Shown here one piece after another: positions 22,960 through 33,544 of a DNA stretch of 64,000 nt. Location of the stretch: contig CM057340.1 of assembly GCA_030015575.1 (NCBI GenBank), forward strand, positions 750,145,632 through 750,209,631. The letters run 5' to 3'. The notes under the pieces were generated by a model. It searched no databases. It was given only the letters and a program-made list of their open reading frames with translations, and had not been told where the DNA came from. Source of the DNA: Agapanthus africanus (lineage: Eukaryota; Streptophyta; Magnoliopsida; Asparagales; Amaryllidaceae). Made by a program: the position numbers and the translations under genes. How positions within the stretch are numbered: the stretch's first letter is position 1; the number at the start of each line of letters is the position of its first letter.

Positions 22960-25078
22960 CGTCATGCCGGAACATTCCGCATACTGGGTTCGGACAGACG
23001 ATGTACCTTTGGATGAGCATAATGAGAAAATTTTGTAGGATATGTCTGGTATAAGGCAGACGACAGCCCCCCGACTCATAGCGCTATCAGGCATCATTTC
23101 TTGAAGGGTCGGGATTACTGGAAGGGGTGTTTCGAACGACATTATTTACTCTCTCCGTATGAAGTCTATGTTGAGAAGATGGACCGATTTGTGCAGGATG
23201 AGGACGATTTGTGTCCCCATGTGTATGCGGAAAAGGACTGTTTTAAATCGTCAGGACATTTGGCTAATTCGACTGGCGAGAGTATGCATTTTATGGTAGT
23301 AAGCTCACACACTAGCAGCATAGCAGCATGAGCGGCGATCATCCTGTTCTCCCAGCAGCAGCTCTTGCATCTGGTTCTCAAAGTGTCTGGGGACAGCACT
23401 TTGGTTTCGTCGGCCTCCCCAGTTTCTTCCAGGGTATATTGAGTGGGCGGAATATGCTTTCTTTTATGAGCATAGGCTGCTATGTCATGCTGGCATATAT
23501 GATGCCGTCTGCTGCTCGTTATTTCGCTATTTTCCAGTGGCTGAATATTTGAAGGCTTTCCTAGAGGTCTTTAGTAGTGCGACTAACACTGCGTACATGG
23601 CCATGGGAGAGATCGGGATTACCCTCCTTCATATCAAGGATTGTTTTGGACTTCCGTTGACGGGAGATATTTATGATGAGTGCATTCCTCCTGATACCTT
23701 TTTGTTCGGAACTAATGATTCTGATGAATTTTATGTCAAGGAATCTTGTCGCGACTTGTTCCAGGCTTATTATGCGATCGCTTGTCGGAACACGCCAGGT
23801 GTGCCTAGCATCCTGGTTAGCTTTCAGGATTGGATCAATCACTTTATGGACATTGAGCGGGCTAAACTGAGGACAGCCAGGTCGAACATCACGAGTCCTT
23901 TTCCAAAGGGTACTTCTTCTTCTTCACCTTCTAAGAAAGAGGAGAAGAAAAACGCAAAGATGGAAAAGGCCTCATCAAGCTATTTAGTCTTTGAGACAAC
24001 GCAGATTGTGTTAGCCCCTTCCGCTTCCGTATCCAGGAGGGAGATGACGCTTGATGATGTCGCAGCTCCGCATTGGCCTTGGTATGAAAAATACCTTAGA
24101 AAGCTGCAGAAGTCGGAGAACATCGACAGGGAGACTTTCTTGAGTGCCTTCGTGGAGTTGTGGATTTGCTATTTTGCTTGTCCATCACAACCAGTTAGGA
24201 AGATTTGACCGAAAGTCTTTTATATGGCGGATGGCATAGCTCATGGGTTGAGGCATGCGATAGGCATCCATGCTTATGCACATCTCCACCGATGCATTAA
24301 TCGATTTATTGAAGGCAAGCCCTTAGGGAGTACTCCAGTATGTAGGCCGCTTCATTATCTCTATATGTGGTTGGAACTCCACATACGTCAAATGTACACG
24401 CCCATTGCGCCTTCCAATTTCAGTAAACCTCATTTTCCTTTAACGATTAGGTTAGCTGGTGCATTGGCCAACACTACTTCTCTTGTGAAATATGCTGCGA
24501 GGGAAGCCTTCAGGCCTGCTCCAGCCAGGTATTTGTTTGCGAGGAGGATAATTGGTATTGACGTTCTGGCAAAACAGACATTTTCTGCTACATCCGAGCG
24601 TTTGGAAGAAATTGATGAGCATACTCCTGGGCAGATTAAATCGATAGGGAAAGCTCTGGAATTTTTTATCTCCATGAGATGCAGGCTGATCCCTTATCGA
24701 TCGAAAGGCATTCTCAGTTTTGAGCTGTATTACCCCAATAGGCTAGAACGCCATATGGGCTTCGATCAGCATCTTCCCCGGCACATTAGTTTTGAGAATA
24801 TTCAACCTTCAATAGAGGTCTTGGGGCAATGCTGGTTTGAACTTCAATATTACTATACCGGCTCAGAATTCATAACGCCGCCTGGCAATCATAACGGCAA
24901 GGCTTCCAATCTAAACTTGCAGTCTATCAAAAGGCACTATGAAGTTGCATTCAATATTTCCATTGATCAGATATTGCAGAAACCTCCTCATAGTGTGATC
25001 CTGGCGGAGCAGGGAGCAGTTCGACTCATCTGGCTGGGAATAGGCGGAAATAACAAACTATCCCGCGATCCTGGATGA
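22960..25078 (+). pseudogene. Element D plant mobile domain (PMD) ORF, main part
   Basis: A diverged 'aminotransferase-like plant mobile domain' protein of the kind carried by some plant Ty3/gypsy elements and by the host MAIN/MAIL genes. Key segment: EWAEYAFFYEHRLL, then GEIGITLLHIKDCFGLPL near 23600, the usual PMD signature. A lysine/serine-rich linker follows (SSSSPSKKEEKKNAK), then a second helical half with LHYLYMWLELHI and the stretch from YLFARRIIGIDVLAK to SIKRHYEVAFNISIDQIL. The frame of 23441 onward is open to 25078 except for one TGA at 24206-24208. A frameshift lies at about 23435 and stops lie upstream at 23037 and 23330. PMD function in transposons is unknown. A CACTA insertion at 25453 cuts its 3' part. 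Confidence 0.75.
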
Positions 25079-25452
25079 GAGGAGTCATTCACAGACCAAC
25101 TGACGTTGCAGATTTTAATTTTTAATCTTTAGATGAGACTTTCAATATACCGGACGAATTCTCCGATGAAGGTCCCAGTGTTGATGTCTCGGATGTCGGT
25201 ATTGATGCTCTCCGCCTAAGTAGGTTTACCACTGTGAAGAGATTGGAAAATCTTGCCATTACCGAGAAAGAGATTTATCGGGCATTCTGCATCAAAATGA
25301 TAGAAGAATGAAGGCTTCGCAGGATGGTCCGTCAGACTGCCCGCAATTCAGAAATGATATGGGATTTAGAAGCGACAACAAACAAGAAGAAGAAGGCAAT
25401 CTCTTACAGTGGCTATGATACCAGGCTAGTGGAAGGTTTTCCCAGCTTCATG
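25079..25452 (+). pseudogene. Element D PMD ORF, linker up to the CACTA insertion
   Basis: Short stretches with coding-like composition (FNIPDEFSDEGPSVDVSDVG, then RRMVRQTARNSEMIWDLEAT) continue the PMD protein in changing frames, with stops. The CACTA element enters directly after CAGCTTCATG at 25452 and the gene resumes at 34049. Frame assignment is tentative. Confidence 0.5.
25450..25452. repeat. CACTA target duplication ATG, left copy
   Basis: ATG precedes the left CACTACTACAA terminus and recurs at 34049-34051 after the right terminus. Three-base duplications are the rule for CACTA transposons. Confidence 0.85.
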
Positions 25453-25485
25453 CACTACTACAATATGGTGTTGCCCCTACGGATG
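25453..25485 (+). repeat. CACTA left terminal inverted repeat
   Basis: Begins CACTACTACAATATGG and runs into GTTGCCCCTACGGAT. It pairs with the right terminus, which on the - strand begins CACTACTACAAATATGGG. These ends are where a CACTA transposase cuts. Confidence 0.92.
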
Positions 25486-25660
25486 ATGAAATCCGTAGGG
25501 GCAGATTTTTCTTGCCCCTACGGACTAAGCCGTAGGGCCAAATGGTTGTCCCTACGGTGCCCGACATTTTAATTTAAAAATATTAAATCTTAATTTGTTG
25601 TTTGGCCCTACGGAGCCGCAAACCAATAACCTACGGTTATGTCCGTAGGGGCATCTAAAT
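25476..25660. repeat. CACTA left subterminal hairpin repeats
   Basis: Several copies of GCCCCTACGG and its complement, arranged as hairpins such as CCCCTACGG-n-CCGTAGGGG (25477-25505, 25535-25560, 25625-25652). In En/Spm the subterminal repeats bind TnpA; here the palindromic layout is notable. Function is inferred from position. Confidence 0.85.
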
Positions 25661-25663
25661 GGG

Positions 25664-25920
25664 AATTTAATATAAAAAAAGGCACAGAAATGCCCTACGC
25701 CTCGATCTCGATCTTTCCCTCTCGTTCCCAAAATTTTCTCTCGTTCCCGCGTCTCCAATTTTCTCTTCGTCGCCACCGCGCGCCCTCCGTTCTCAGCCCG
25801 CCACCGCCTTCCGTTCTCGGCCCACCACCGCCCTCGTTCTTCCTCGTCGAGTTCCTCGTCGCCGATTGCGTGCGTCGTCAACCGCCAAGCGTCTCCGTCG
25901 TCTCCTCCACTGTCTACAGG
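25664..25920 (+). promoter_or_regulatory. CACTA promoter and first exon with 5' splice site
   Basis: An AATATAAAAAAAGG motif at about 25668 may be the TATA box. It is followed by a C/T-rich, rather GC-rich stretch like a plant 5' exon, ending CTACAG then GTACGTAA at 25921, a good 5' splice site. A related stretch at 26787-26906 ends GTTCAG then GTGAGTAA. No initiator could be set. Confidence 0.55.
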
Positions 25921-25959
25921 TACGTAAATCTCCAATTAAACAAAATTGTGATGATGTTA

Positions 25960-26215
25960 GGGCTAGTGTTCAGGGTTCGGGTAGGGATGAGGGTTAAGGT
26001 TAGGCATCGTGTTCAGTTTATGTTAGGGTTAGGGTTAGGGTTAGGGTTGGGGATCGGCTGGGGCTGGGGCTGGGGTTGGGGTTTAGCTGGGGCTGGGTCT
26101 GGGGTTAGGGTTAGGTTGGGGCTGGGGTTGGGGTGGGGCGGGGTGGGGCTGGGCTGGGCTGGGGCTGGGGTTAGGATTAGGTTGGGGTCGGGGTTTGCTG
26201 AATTTGGCAAACCTG
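25960..26215 (+). repeat. G-rich telomere-like/minisatellite tract 1
   Basis: Degenerate GGGTTA, GGGGTT and GGGGCT hexamer repeats on the + strand, with about four perfect GGGTTA units in a row at 26022-26046. It lies inside an intron-like stretch after the first exon. It is dense in G-runs that could form quadruplexes. It is not a telomere: it is short, degenerate and inside a transposon. Confidence 0.8.
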
Positions 26216-26786
26216 AGAAGAATTTCCAGCAATTTTAGCCTAGTTTGATTACTATAATTATTGTTGATCGAGAAAATCTTGGGTCCTTCTAATCAAACAT
26301 TGTTTGTTACTGTATGTTCAACGAGTACTGATAAAAGAAAAAACCGATTTCAAGTGGAAATTAGGTATGTACAATGTTCTAATATAAAAATTAAGAAATC
26401 CCTTTTATTTAAATATAAAGCATATGTTTCATGTTAACAATAGGAGTTTGGCTTCAAGCATGGTTAATTATATATGGATCTATGTTTATAATTATAAAAA
26501 AGAGTATCAACTTAGAACTATCATACAATCATGTTGATCTGCATGGTGATCTGATGAATGTGTCTAAATTTTATATAATCTCCTAGAAATACCTTGATGC
26601 CTTGTATCGATAAATTTCAGGTTAATTAGTTAATTAGGCATATGGATTGTTATATTATAGGTGAGCCGAATATCAAGAAATTGTAGAATTATTGGATTTA
26701 TGAGTTTTGATAAACATTGATTTGATAAAAAAAAATGGTAATTTGTAATATCTTAGTTTTTCCCAAGTTAGGGCTTCAAGCCAAGG

Positions 26787-26906
26787 TTGTTCTCCTCGTC
26801 GCCACCGCCGGTTTCGTCGCCACTGCAGTTTTCGTCGCCACCCGCGGTTCAGGTCGTCGCCACCGCCGTTCAGGTCGTCGCCCCAGCCCCAGCAGCCGTT
26901 CAGGTG
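26787..26906 (+). other. CACTA exon-like segment, duplicate of the first exon
   Basis: CGTCGCCACCGCCG-rich sequence resembling 25780-25920, followed by a 5' splice site GTGAGTAA at 26907 and again by a G-rich tract. This looks like a segmental duplication of exon, splice site and start of intron. Confidence 0.5.
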
Positions 26907-26949
26907 AGTAAATTTCGAGGTAAGTTAAAGAATTTATTGGATTATTTTG

Positions 26950-27190
26950 GGCTTAGGGTTCATGGCGTGCGAGTTGGGGTTGGGCTGGGGTCGCGGTCGC
27001 AGTCGGGGTCGGGTTAGGGTTGGGGCAGGGGCTGGGCTCCGGGGTCGGGTTCGGGGTAGGGTTAGGGTCGGGGTCGGGGTCGGGGAAGGGTCAATTTATC
27101 AAATTTTTTATTGGGGGTGCGGCCGGGGCTGCGGGCTGGGCTGCGGCTAGGGCTAGGGTTGGGGCTGGGGCTGGGGCTAGGGCTGTGCGT
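26950..27190 (+). repeat. G-rich minisatellite tract 2
   Basis: A second run of GGGGTC, GGGTTA and GGGGCT units with the same strand bias as the first tract, interrupted at 27090-27115 by A/T-rich sequence. Confidence 0.75.
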
Positions 27191-27385
27191 CCTCCAGAGG
27201 GCGATCATAGGATCGGTGAAGTGAGGTGGCTGGATATGAGATACGATGGATTTCCATGTGTTCAATGGAATGCTGAGGGTCAGAGTCGGTTATTCATATA
27301 TCTCCCAAAAAAGAATGAGTTTGTTATCAAAGGTGTATTGACTTCTACATCAAGGAATATCAGTTATATGCCATCCAGTGACTAA
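27191..27385 (+). pseudogene. CACTA internal exon-like ORF of unknown origin
   Basis: An open stretch encoding about 65 residues beginning PPEGDHRIGEVRWLDMRYDG and ending at a stop at 27385. It has balanced coding-like composition, unlike the G-rich tract before it. I do not recognise it. Its last ~25 bases (CTTCTACATCAAGGAATATC) recur at 27783-27806, so part of it is duplicated. It may be a piece of the element's own gene or a captured host exon. Confidence 0.35.
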
Positions 27386-28200
27386 GTCTGTTTCTGGCCC
27401 AACCATATTTATGAATCGTTTCTTCTTTTTCCTTCTTACGTATATTTACTAGTTCAGACTGTATGCACCTCTGCAATCAACACCGAGAACTTGTACATTA
27501 TAGGTTAATAAACATATGCTATGAAATCACGGTGCATATCGAATTCATGATATGTTATAGTCCCTCATTATTTTTACTGTGGTGAGAAAGCAGTCGCTGG
27601 TGGCCACAAGCCATAGAATTGGCAGTTGTCCTACCTGCGATAACATCTTACAAATCATCAGTAGACATCTCTGTTATATTAATCTTTTAATGTCTGCATG
27701 CATGCATGTTTATTTGCATATTTCCACTTGTTTGTGCCATAGTTTTTGTGTGCATGTGTGCGTGTGTGCCACAGTTATATTTACTTCTACATCAAGGAAT
27801 ATCAGTCGCATGGCAGGATTTAGTCCGGTTTTGGCCTAACCGCATTTATGAATTTGTCTTTTAGATGTTTTCCTGAGTGTCACATCGTTCTCACCCAAGT
27901 TTATAAGCCATGTTCATTATTCTTTCAATTCTTTTAACTTGAATATGCCAGTTATTGTTCCGTTTACTATAAAGTTGCAACAAAGAGTCTCTGTTAGCAC
28001 TTCCATGCACCCTTTACATGTTTTTATCATATCCGCTCCTATCTATCCAGAAAGTCAACATCTTCTGGTATTTGTTTTCAAAAAGAAAAGATAAGAGAGG
28101 AAAAGATATTTGTCCGTCTCATATTTGAGCCATACTTTTGATTTTCTTGCAGATTCTGGGTTGATTTTCTGTGATAATTCATAAACATAGTAATATTTGT
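27386..28200 (+). other. CACTA intron-like sequence
   Basis: A/T-rich sequence without a convincing gene. A TGCATG-rich word run (about 27690-27760) and the duplicated 27783-27806 phrase are the only structure I see. Confidence 0.4.
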
Positions 28201-28233
28201 AATGTTTCTTCTTGTTAGTCTAGCTTTCCTCTT

Positions 28234-28650
28234 ATGAATGCCAACACTGTTTTTGCCCTCCTTTTCTTCGTGGCACATGATATCTTGCACCTCTCCTCTC
28301 GAAAACTTATTTTCTCCTTTCCTAATCTATCCGAGGCTTACAATAATCTAGTTGTGATAAACAATTCCATCTTCTGCTACTATGGTGGCACTGAGAAACT
28401 TCCATTTAGAAATGACAGCACGTATTTTGTGGAAGTACTGTACAGAAGTAAAACCACAACGGGCATGACAAATTTGTTGACCAGGTTCCGATTACTGTGT
28501 GAAAGTTGTTCGGATGAAATTCTAATTCTGGTGGGATTGAAACCGATAACCGGTTCATATGGTGATTTAGGCTGCTTCAGTGATATTTGTGCCTACATTG
28601 ATGCCTCAAGCAATGAATCAAATGATGTGGATCACAAACTAATTAAATAA
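28234..28650 (+). CDS. Hypothetical ORF inside the CACTA element
   Basis: An open frame of 138 codons ending TAA at 28650. The N-terminal ~20 residues are hydrophobic (TVFALLFFVAHDILHLS); the rest is mixed, with FVEVLYRSKTTTGMTNLLTRF and CESCSDEILILVGLKPITG. No known domain. It lies directly left of the palindromic block. It may be a captured fragment of a host gene or spurious; weak confidence. Confidence 0.3.
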   Translation: MNANTVFALLFFVAHDILHLSSRKLIFSFPNLSEAYNNLVVINNSIFCYYGGTEKLPFRNDSTYFVEVLYRSKTTTGMTNLLTRFRLLCESCSDEILILVGLKPITGSYGDLGCFSDICAYIDASSNESNDVDHKLIK

Positions 28651-28789
28651 ATTTTGAATACCAATCTGGACTGGGATTTGAATACCAATCCTAGTTTGCT
28701 ACATTTTTTTATATATAGTAGATGGTGATACTTCTTTAAGTAAAAACAACCCTACACTTAAGCGAAATCATAAATCGAAACACACATAT

Positions 28790-29032
28790 ATAGAATACAA
28801 CTCACATTCCTTGTTCTCTGTTTCAGCATCAATCTTCTGATATGAACTAATGATGGCTTTCACATAGGCTTTTTCCTTTAGAGACTTCTTAGTGTCCAAT
28901 GGAAAGCATACATCAGATTTGTGCAGGTCGGGTTCTTCTATGACTTTCAAGAGTCTCAACTGATTCTGTAAATTACACCCTAGTTGGGTGATACTTTTAC
29001 CACTTCTCACTGCAGGTGCGCTCTCGATATTC
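28790..29032 (-). repeat. Module copy 1 (inverted) in the CACTA element
   Basis: A ~240-bp module on the - strand that encodes ESAPAVRSGKSITQLG, then a segment with VIEEPDLHKSDVCFPLDTKK and KAIISSYQKIDAETEN. It is back to back with copy 2 (29034-29270), giving a small palindrome centred at about 29033. The family is not recognised. Confidence 0.7.
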
Positions 29033-29033
29033 A

Positions 29034-30294
29034 AAATGGATATTAGAGAGCGCACCTGCAGTGAGAAGTGGTAAAAGTATCACCCAACTATGGTGTAATT
29101 TACAGAATCAGTTGAGACTCTTGAAAGTCATAGAAGAACCCGACCTGCACAAATCTGATGTATGCTTTCCATTGGACACTAAGAAGTCTCTAAAGGGAAA
29201 AGCCTATGTGAAAGCCATCATTAGTTCATATCAGAAGATTGATGCTGAAACAGAGAACGAGGAATGTCATTTTTTTCTTCTTCTGCCACATTACTGTCTT
29301 CTCCTTCTGCCATATTACTGTCTTCTCCTTCTTATTATGTGCGCGTGCAAATTCAATGACTATATTGAGAATATGGATTAATAGTGGGTAGGAAAAGTAT
29401 TTCTTAAATGGCTTTTGCGTCTTAAAACCATAAACTACTAAGTAATGGCATACATAATTTTTTTAGTATAAAGGTTGTTATTTTAAGTTTTCCCTTATAG
29501 AGATATGATCTAACTGCATCTATAAACTATAAGTGTGCAGAAAATTATGATAAGAAACCATAAGAAAGGGTCGTAGTCATGCATAACCTTGAATCTACAT
29601 ACCAAATCATGCAAAAGCATGCACTTATTGTCACCTTGCCTTGGAATATAAAATATCTTGGAAGACTATAAGCGAGCATTTAAATCTTGATAGCTTTTGA
29701 CTTCAACATATATTTTTCTCAAGTACCATGAAATATACTTCCTCCGTATAAACCGTTTTTAGGAAGATGGATTAATAATGACAAATTATCCATTGTAGCT
29801 CACTAGGTTAGCATTTTCTCTTCTATTGACCATCTTACTAATCTGCTTGGTAAATTTATTCGGAACCGGCTGCGAATCATTAAAAGACATGCATAAGAAA
29901 GAAAGCTAAAATACAGATATATAGCATACCGATACATCGAAACTTCATAGTTGCGATGACAATCCAGAGATATTTATTTCTACACACGTGGTGCGCGTGC
30001 GAATGCGTCAGGCATCATGGACAAATATTTCATAACATGGAAAGTATTATTCGTATAAAGTAATTAAAACTTTTAAACATCTTGGGTAGATATTTTCTTA
30101 GTTGATGCAATCATATCATGAGGACTAAATTTAAGCTATTATACATATGCATATGTATTTTTCTAACCTAATATATCTCACACACACAGAGAGAGAGAGA
30201 GAGAGAACACCAGTTTGGTAGAGAAATCAACTAGCAGGACCCTGAAGAAATGGAGTCCATAGCATTGCTCATCATCATCATCCGTGATCCCTTT
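29034..30294 (+). repeat. Left arm of the giant CACTA inverted repeat
   Basis: About 1.26 kb that recurs inverted at 30305-31571. It begins with module copy 2 (open for 121 codons in the + frame from 29016) and goes on with TTCTGCCA...CTTCTCC repeats, A/T-rich sequence, the phrase CACACGTGGTGCGCGTGCG and a CA/GA microsatellite. In the parts I compared only scattered bases differ between the arms, apart from the 50 bp next to the loop and the microsatellite. Confidence 0.93.
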
Positions 30295-30304
30295 GAAAAA
30301 ATAT
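30295..30304. other. Loop of the giant inverted repeat
   Basis: About ten A/T bases separate GATCCCTTTGA from its complement TCAAAGGGATC. A spacer this short makes the whole 2.5 kb block able to form one long hairpin as RNA. Confidence 0.9.
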
Positions 30305-31571
30305 TATCAAAGGGATCATGGATGATGATGATGAGCAATACTATGGACTCCATTTCTTCAGGATCCTGCTACCTGATTTCTCTACCTACCTGGTGTTCTC
30401 TCTCTCTGTGTGTGTGTGTGTGTGATATATTAGGTTAGAAAAATACATATGCATATGTATAATAGCTTAAATTTAGTCCTCATGATATGATTGCATCAAC
30501 TAAGAAAATATCTACCCAAGATGTTTAAAAGTTTTAATTACTTTATACGAATAATACTTTCCATGTTCTGAAATATTTGTCCATGATGCCTGACGCATTC
30601 GCACGCGCACCACGTGTGTAGAAATAAATATCTCTGGATTGTCATCGCAACTATGAAGTTTCGATGTATCGGTATGCTATATATCTGTATTTTAGCTTTC
30701 TTTCTTATGCATGTCTTTTAATGATTCGCAGCCGGTTCCGAATAAATTTACCAAGCAGATTAGTAAGATGGTCAATAGAAGAGAAAATGCTAACCTAGTG
30801 AGCCACAATGGATAATTTGTCATTATTAATCCATCTTCCTGAAAACGGTTTATACGGAGGAAGTATATTTCATGGTACTTGAGAAAAATATATGTTGAAG
30901 TCAAAAGCTATCAAGATTTAAATGCTCGCTTATAGTCTTCCAAGATATTTTATATTCCAAGGCAAGGTGACAATAAGTGCATGCTTTTGCATGATTTGGT
31001 ATGTAGATTCAAGGTTATGCATGGCTACGACCCTTTCTTATGGTTTCTTATCATAATTTTCTGCACACTTATAGTTTATAGATGCAGTTAGATCATATCT
31101 CTATAAGGGAAAACTTAAAATAACAACCTTTATACTAAAAAAATTATGTATGCCATTACTTAGTAGTTTATGGTTTTAAGACGCAAAAGCCATTTGAGAA
31201 ATACTTTTCCTACCCACTATCAATCCATATTCTCAATATAGTCATTGAATTTGCACGCGCACATAATAAGAAGGAGAAGACAGTAATGTGGCAGAAGGAG
31301 AAGACAGTAATGTGGCAGAAGAAGAAAAAAATGACATTCCTCGTTCTCTGTTTCAGCATCAATCTTCGGATATGAACTAATGATGGCTTTCACATAGGCT
31401 TTTCCCTTTAGAGACTTCTTAGTGTCCAATGGAAAGCATACATCAGATTTGTGCAGGTCGGGTTCTTCTATGACTTTCAAGAGTCTCAACTGATTCTGTA
31501 AATTACACCCTAGTTGGGTGATACTTTTACCACTTCTCACTGCAGGTGCGCTCTCTAATATCCATTTTGAA
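30305..31571 (-). repeat. Right arm of the giant CACTA inverted repeat
   Basis: Reverse complement of the left arm, ending with module copy 3 (about 31335-31560, - strand) and CTCTCTAATATCCATTTT, which matches the start of the left arm. The 106-codon - strand frame at 31220-31540 mirrors the frame of the left arm. Confidence 0.93.
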
Positions 31572-32049
31572 TGTAATATTATAGATATCCATGCATGTTT
31601 ATGTCAAAATTACTTATATTGTCAATGTTTGATTGTCTAGTTGTTGGTGATGCGTCCATATCAGGGACAGAGGCCACTCCCGTTCCTCCAGGTATGTTTA
31701 TATATTATATAGGGCATGTATATTGATTTAGAATGCTATATCATAAATATGCACACATTCCTTTTGCTCTTAGTCGTCCAACTCATTATCATGGGCTGCT
31801 TGATGAGATTAGATTTGCGCCTGATGATCTACAAGAGCTTGTTCACTCCCTGTCATATGTGTAAGCAGCGCTATATGCGAGTTTACCTTGTTAGTATGTA
31901 TGTACTGAAATTAATTAATATTATTCAAATTTTGATACATGCAGATACCAGAGGAGCACATCTTCTATCTCTGTAGGTAAGGCTTTGAATTTGTTGATTT
32001 TGGTATTTCTTGTCAATTTTATAGACCAGTATGTGCTAAATATAATGTT
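31572..32049 (+). other. CACTA intron-like sequence with short exon candidates
   Basis: A/T-rich. Two short exon candidates end in 5' splice sites: around 31645-31691 (GTTCCTCCAG then GTATGTTT) and 31945-31975 (preceded by TACATGCAG, followed by GTAAGGC). No protein family can be read from them. Confidence 0.35.
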
Positions 32050-32280
32050 CTGACAGTTGCTAGGGGGAAGGCAGCATTCGAGGTTGCTGACCCCAGTCCT
32101 GGACGCCGCACAATGACGGCACCACGGAGGTTGGGAGAGAGGCCGAGGACTGGGCTCTAGCAGGTCCCATATGAGGTTGGACTCCACCCCGGTGGTTACT
32201 TCCTCCGTCTCCAGTGAGCGACGTATCCAGCAAGAACTGGAGAGCTTGAAGGCCACCGTTCAGGAGTTGAATGAGATGCT
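32050..32280 (+). pseudogene. TnpA-like exon, first copy
   Basis: Encodes MRLDSTPVVTSSVSSERR followed by QQELESLKATVQELNEML, a short coiled-coil-like stretch typical of the C-terminal region of plant En/Spm TnpA-like proteins. It ends ATGCTG followed by GTATGTATA, a good 5' splice site. An in-frame stop lies just upstream (CTCTAG at 32155-32160), so this copy could be defective or the exon may start later than shown. Confidence 0.6.
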
Positions 32281-32489
32281 GGTATGTATACTACTTAATA
32301 GTAAAATATAATGTCATATTATAGATATCAACATATCCAATATCAGTACATAGCCTGAGCTTATTTGGTTGTAGACTTATGTTTTATTAATCATACATGT
32401 ACATATCTAATTAAAATAAACTACAGTTTTCCAAACTAGATATCCAAATGGGGTTTCGAAATAACTCGATAATGATAAGAATTCGAATG

Positions 32490-32758
32490 TGGGTGTAGGA
32501 GCTGGTGGTTGAGCAGGCCCAGGCCTCGGGGATCGATTTTACCGGACAGAACGATCCGAGGCTGCTGACCCCAGTTCTGGACGCCGCACACGGAGGGCAC
32601 CACGGAGGTTGGGAGAGGCCGGGGATTGGGCCCTAGCAGGGCCCATATGAGGTTGGACTCCACCCCGGCGGTTACTTCCTCCGTCTCCAGTGACCGGCAT
32701 GTCCATCATGAACTGGATAGCTTGAGGGCCAGCGTTCAGGAGTTGAAGGAGATGCTGG
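32490..32758 (+). pseudogene. TnpA-like exon, tandem duplicate
   Basis: A second copy of the exon just described, with its intron start (GTATGTATAC...) and ~100 bp of the following intron also duplicated. It encodes MRLDSTPAVTSSVSSDRH and a coiled-coil stretch ELDSLRASVQELKEML. As in the first copy the frame is closed upstream by a TAG (32634-32636). Tandem exon duplication could lengthen the coiled coil if both were spliced in. Confidence 0.6.
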
Positions 32759-33004
32759 TATGTATACTACTTTATAGTAAAATATCATTTCATATTATAT
32801 ACATATCAACATATCCATAATTAGTACGTAGCTTGAGCTTATTTGGTTTTAAATTTAAGTTTGATTAATCATACATACATATGTAATTGAAATAAACAAC
32901 GCTTTTCCAAACTAGATATCCAAACAGGGTTTCGAAATAACTTAATAATGATACGAATTCGAATAATAAACAGTTCTTACACGCTTCTTACACACATTAT
33001 ATCC

Positions 33005-33296
33005 AGACGCGACAGGGTAGATCGGCCGAGCCTCCACACGCATCTCCTTCGGCTGCGGCTCCGCAAACCACTACATCGGCTGCGGTTCCGCAGACAGCTC
33101 CTGTAGCTCCACCGCCCACTCAGACTCCCGCAGCCGCGGCTCCGCAAGCGACTACCTCGACGGCGGCTGCGCAGACCACATCGCCGGCTCCACATGCCGC
33201 TCAGACTCCCGCTCGTGACGAATTGCAGAGTTTATTGACCGAGGAGCAGGCGCGCGTTATTCTATCGTTATTCAGAGGTAGAGCTGGACCGAGCTA
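33005..33296 (+). CDS. TnpA-like last exon
   Basis: Follows a 3' splice site (ATTATATCCAG). The frame QTRQGRSAEPP opens a ~65-residue string rich in A, P, T and Q with a loose repeat (SAAAPQTTT, AAAPQATTS), then RDELQSLLTEEQARVILSLF and a stop (TAG) at 33294-33296. A Q/A/P-rich end with a short conserved tail is common in plant CACTA TnpA-like proteins, which bind the subterminal repeats. It is close to the right terminus, as expected for the 3' end of the element's gene. Confidence 0.6.
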
Positions 33297-33540
33297 GGGT
33301 AGATTTTTGGTTCTTTTTTTTTGAAACATGTATTTATTTATATCATACACATTGTACTACATTTTGAAACGATATTGATATTGGTTTGTATTTATATCAT
33401 ATTCAGTTTTTGTGTTTCTTTTGTATATTATATATATGCGTGAGAAGTGATTATGAATACTGCAATATATGATTTGATTGATGTATATATTATTGTGCAC
33501 AGGACGGGAAAAAATAAAGCAGCCCATTTTTTAAAAAAAA
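33297..33540 (+). other. 3' untranslated region of the TnpA-like gene
   Basis: A/T-rich sequence after the stop codon, with no gene. TTTTTTTTTGAAAC and a run of A at 33530-33540 precede the subterminal repeats. Confidence 0.45.
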
Positions 33541-33544
33541 TTAC

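Noticed and set aside
22960-25078. Cellular aminotransferase-like gene
   Set aside because: The family label 'aminotransferase-like' belongs to the plant mobile domain; no PLP-binding lysine motif is visible and the context is a transposon.
26010-26180. Interstitial telomere
   Set aside because: Only about four perfect GGGTTA units; the rest is degenerate GGGGCT/GGGGTT inside a CACTA intron.
30250-30438. 62-codon ORF over the loop of the CACTA inverted repeat
   Set aside because: It crosses the loop and a microsatellite; it is an accident of the palindrome.
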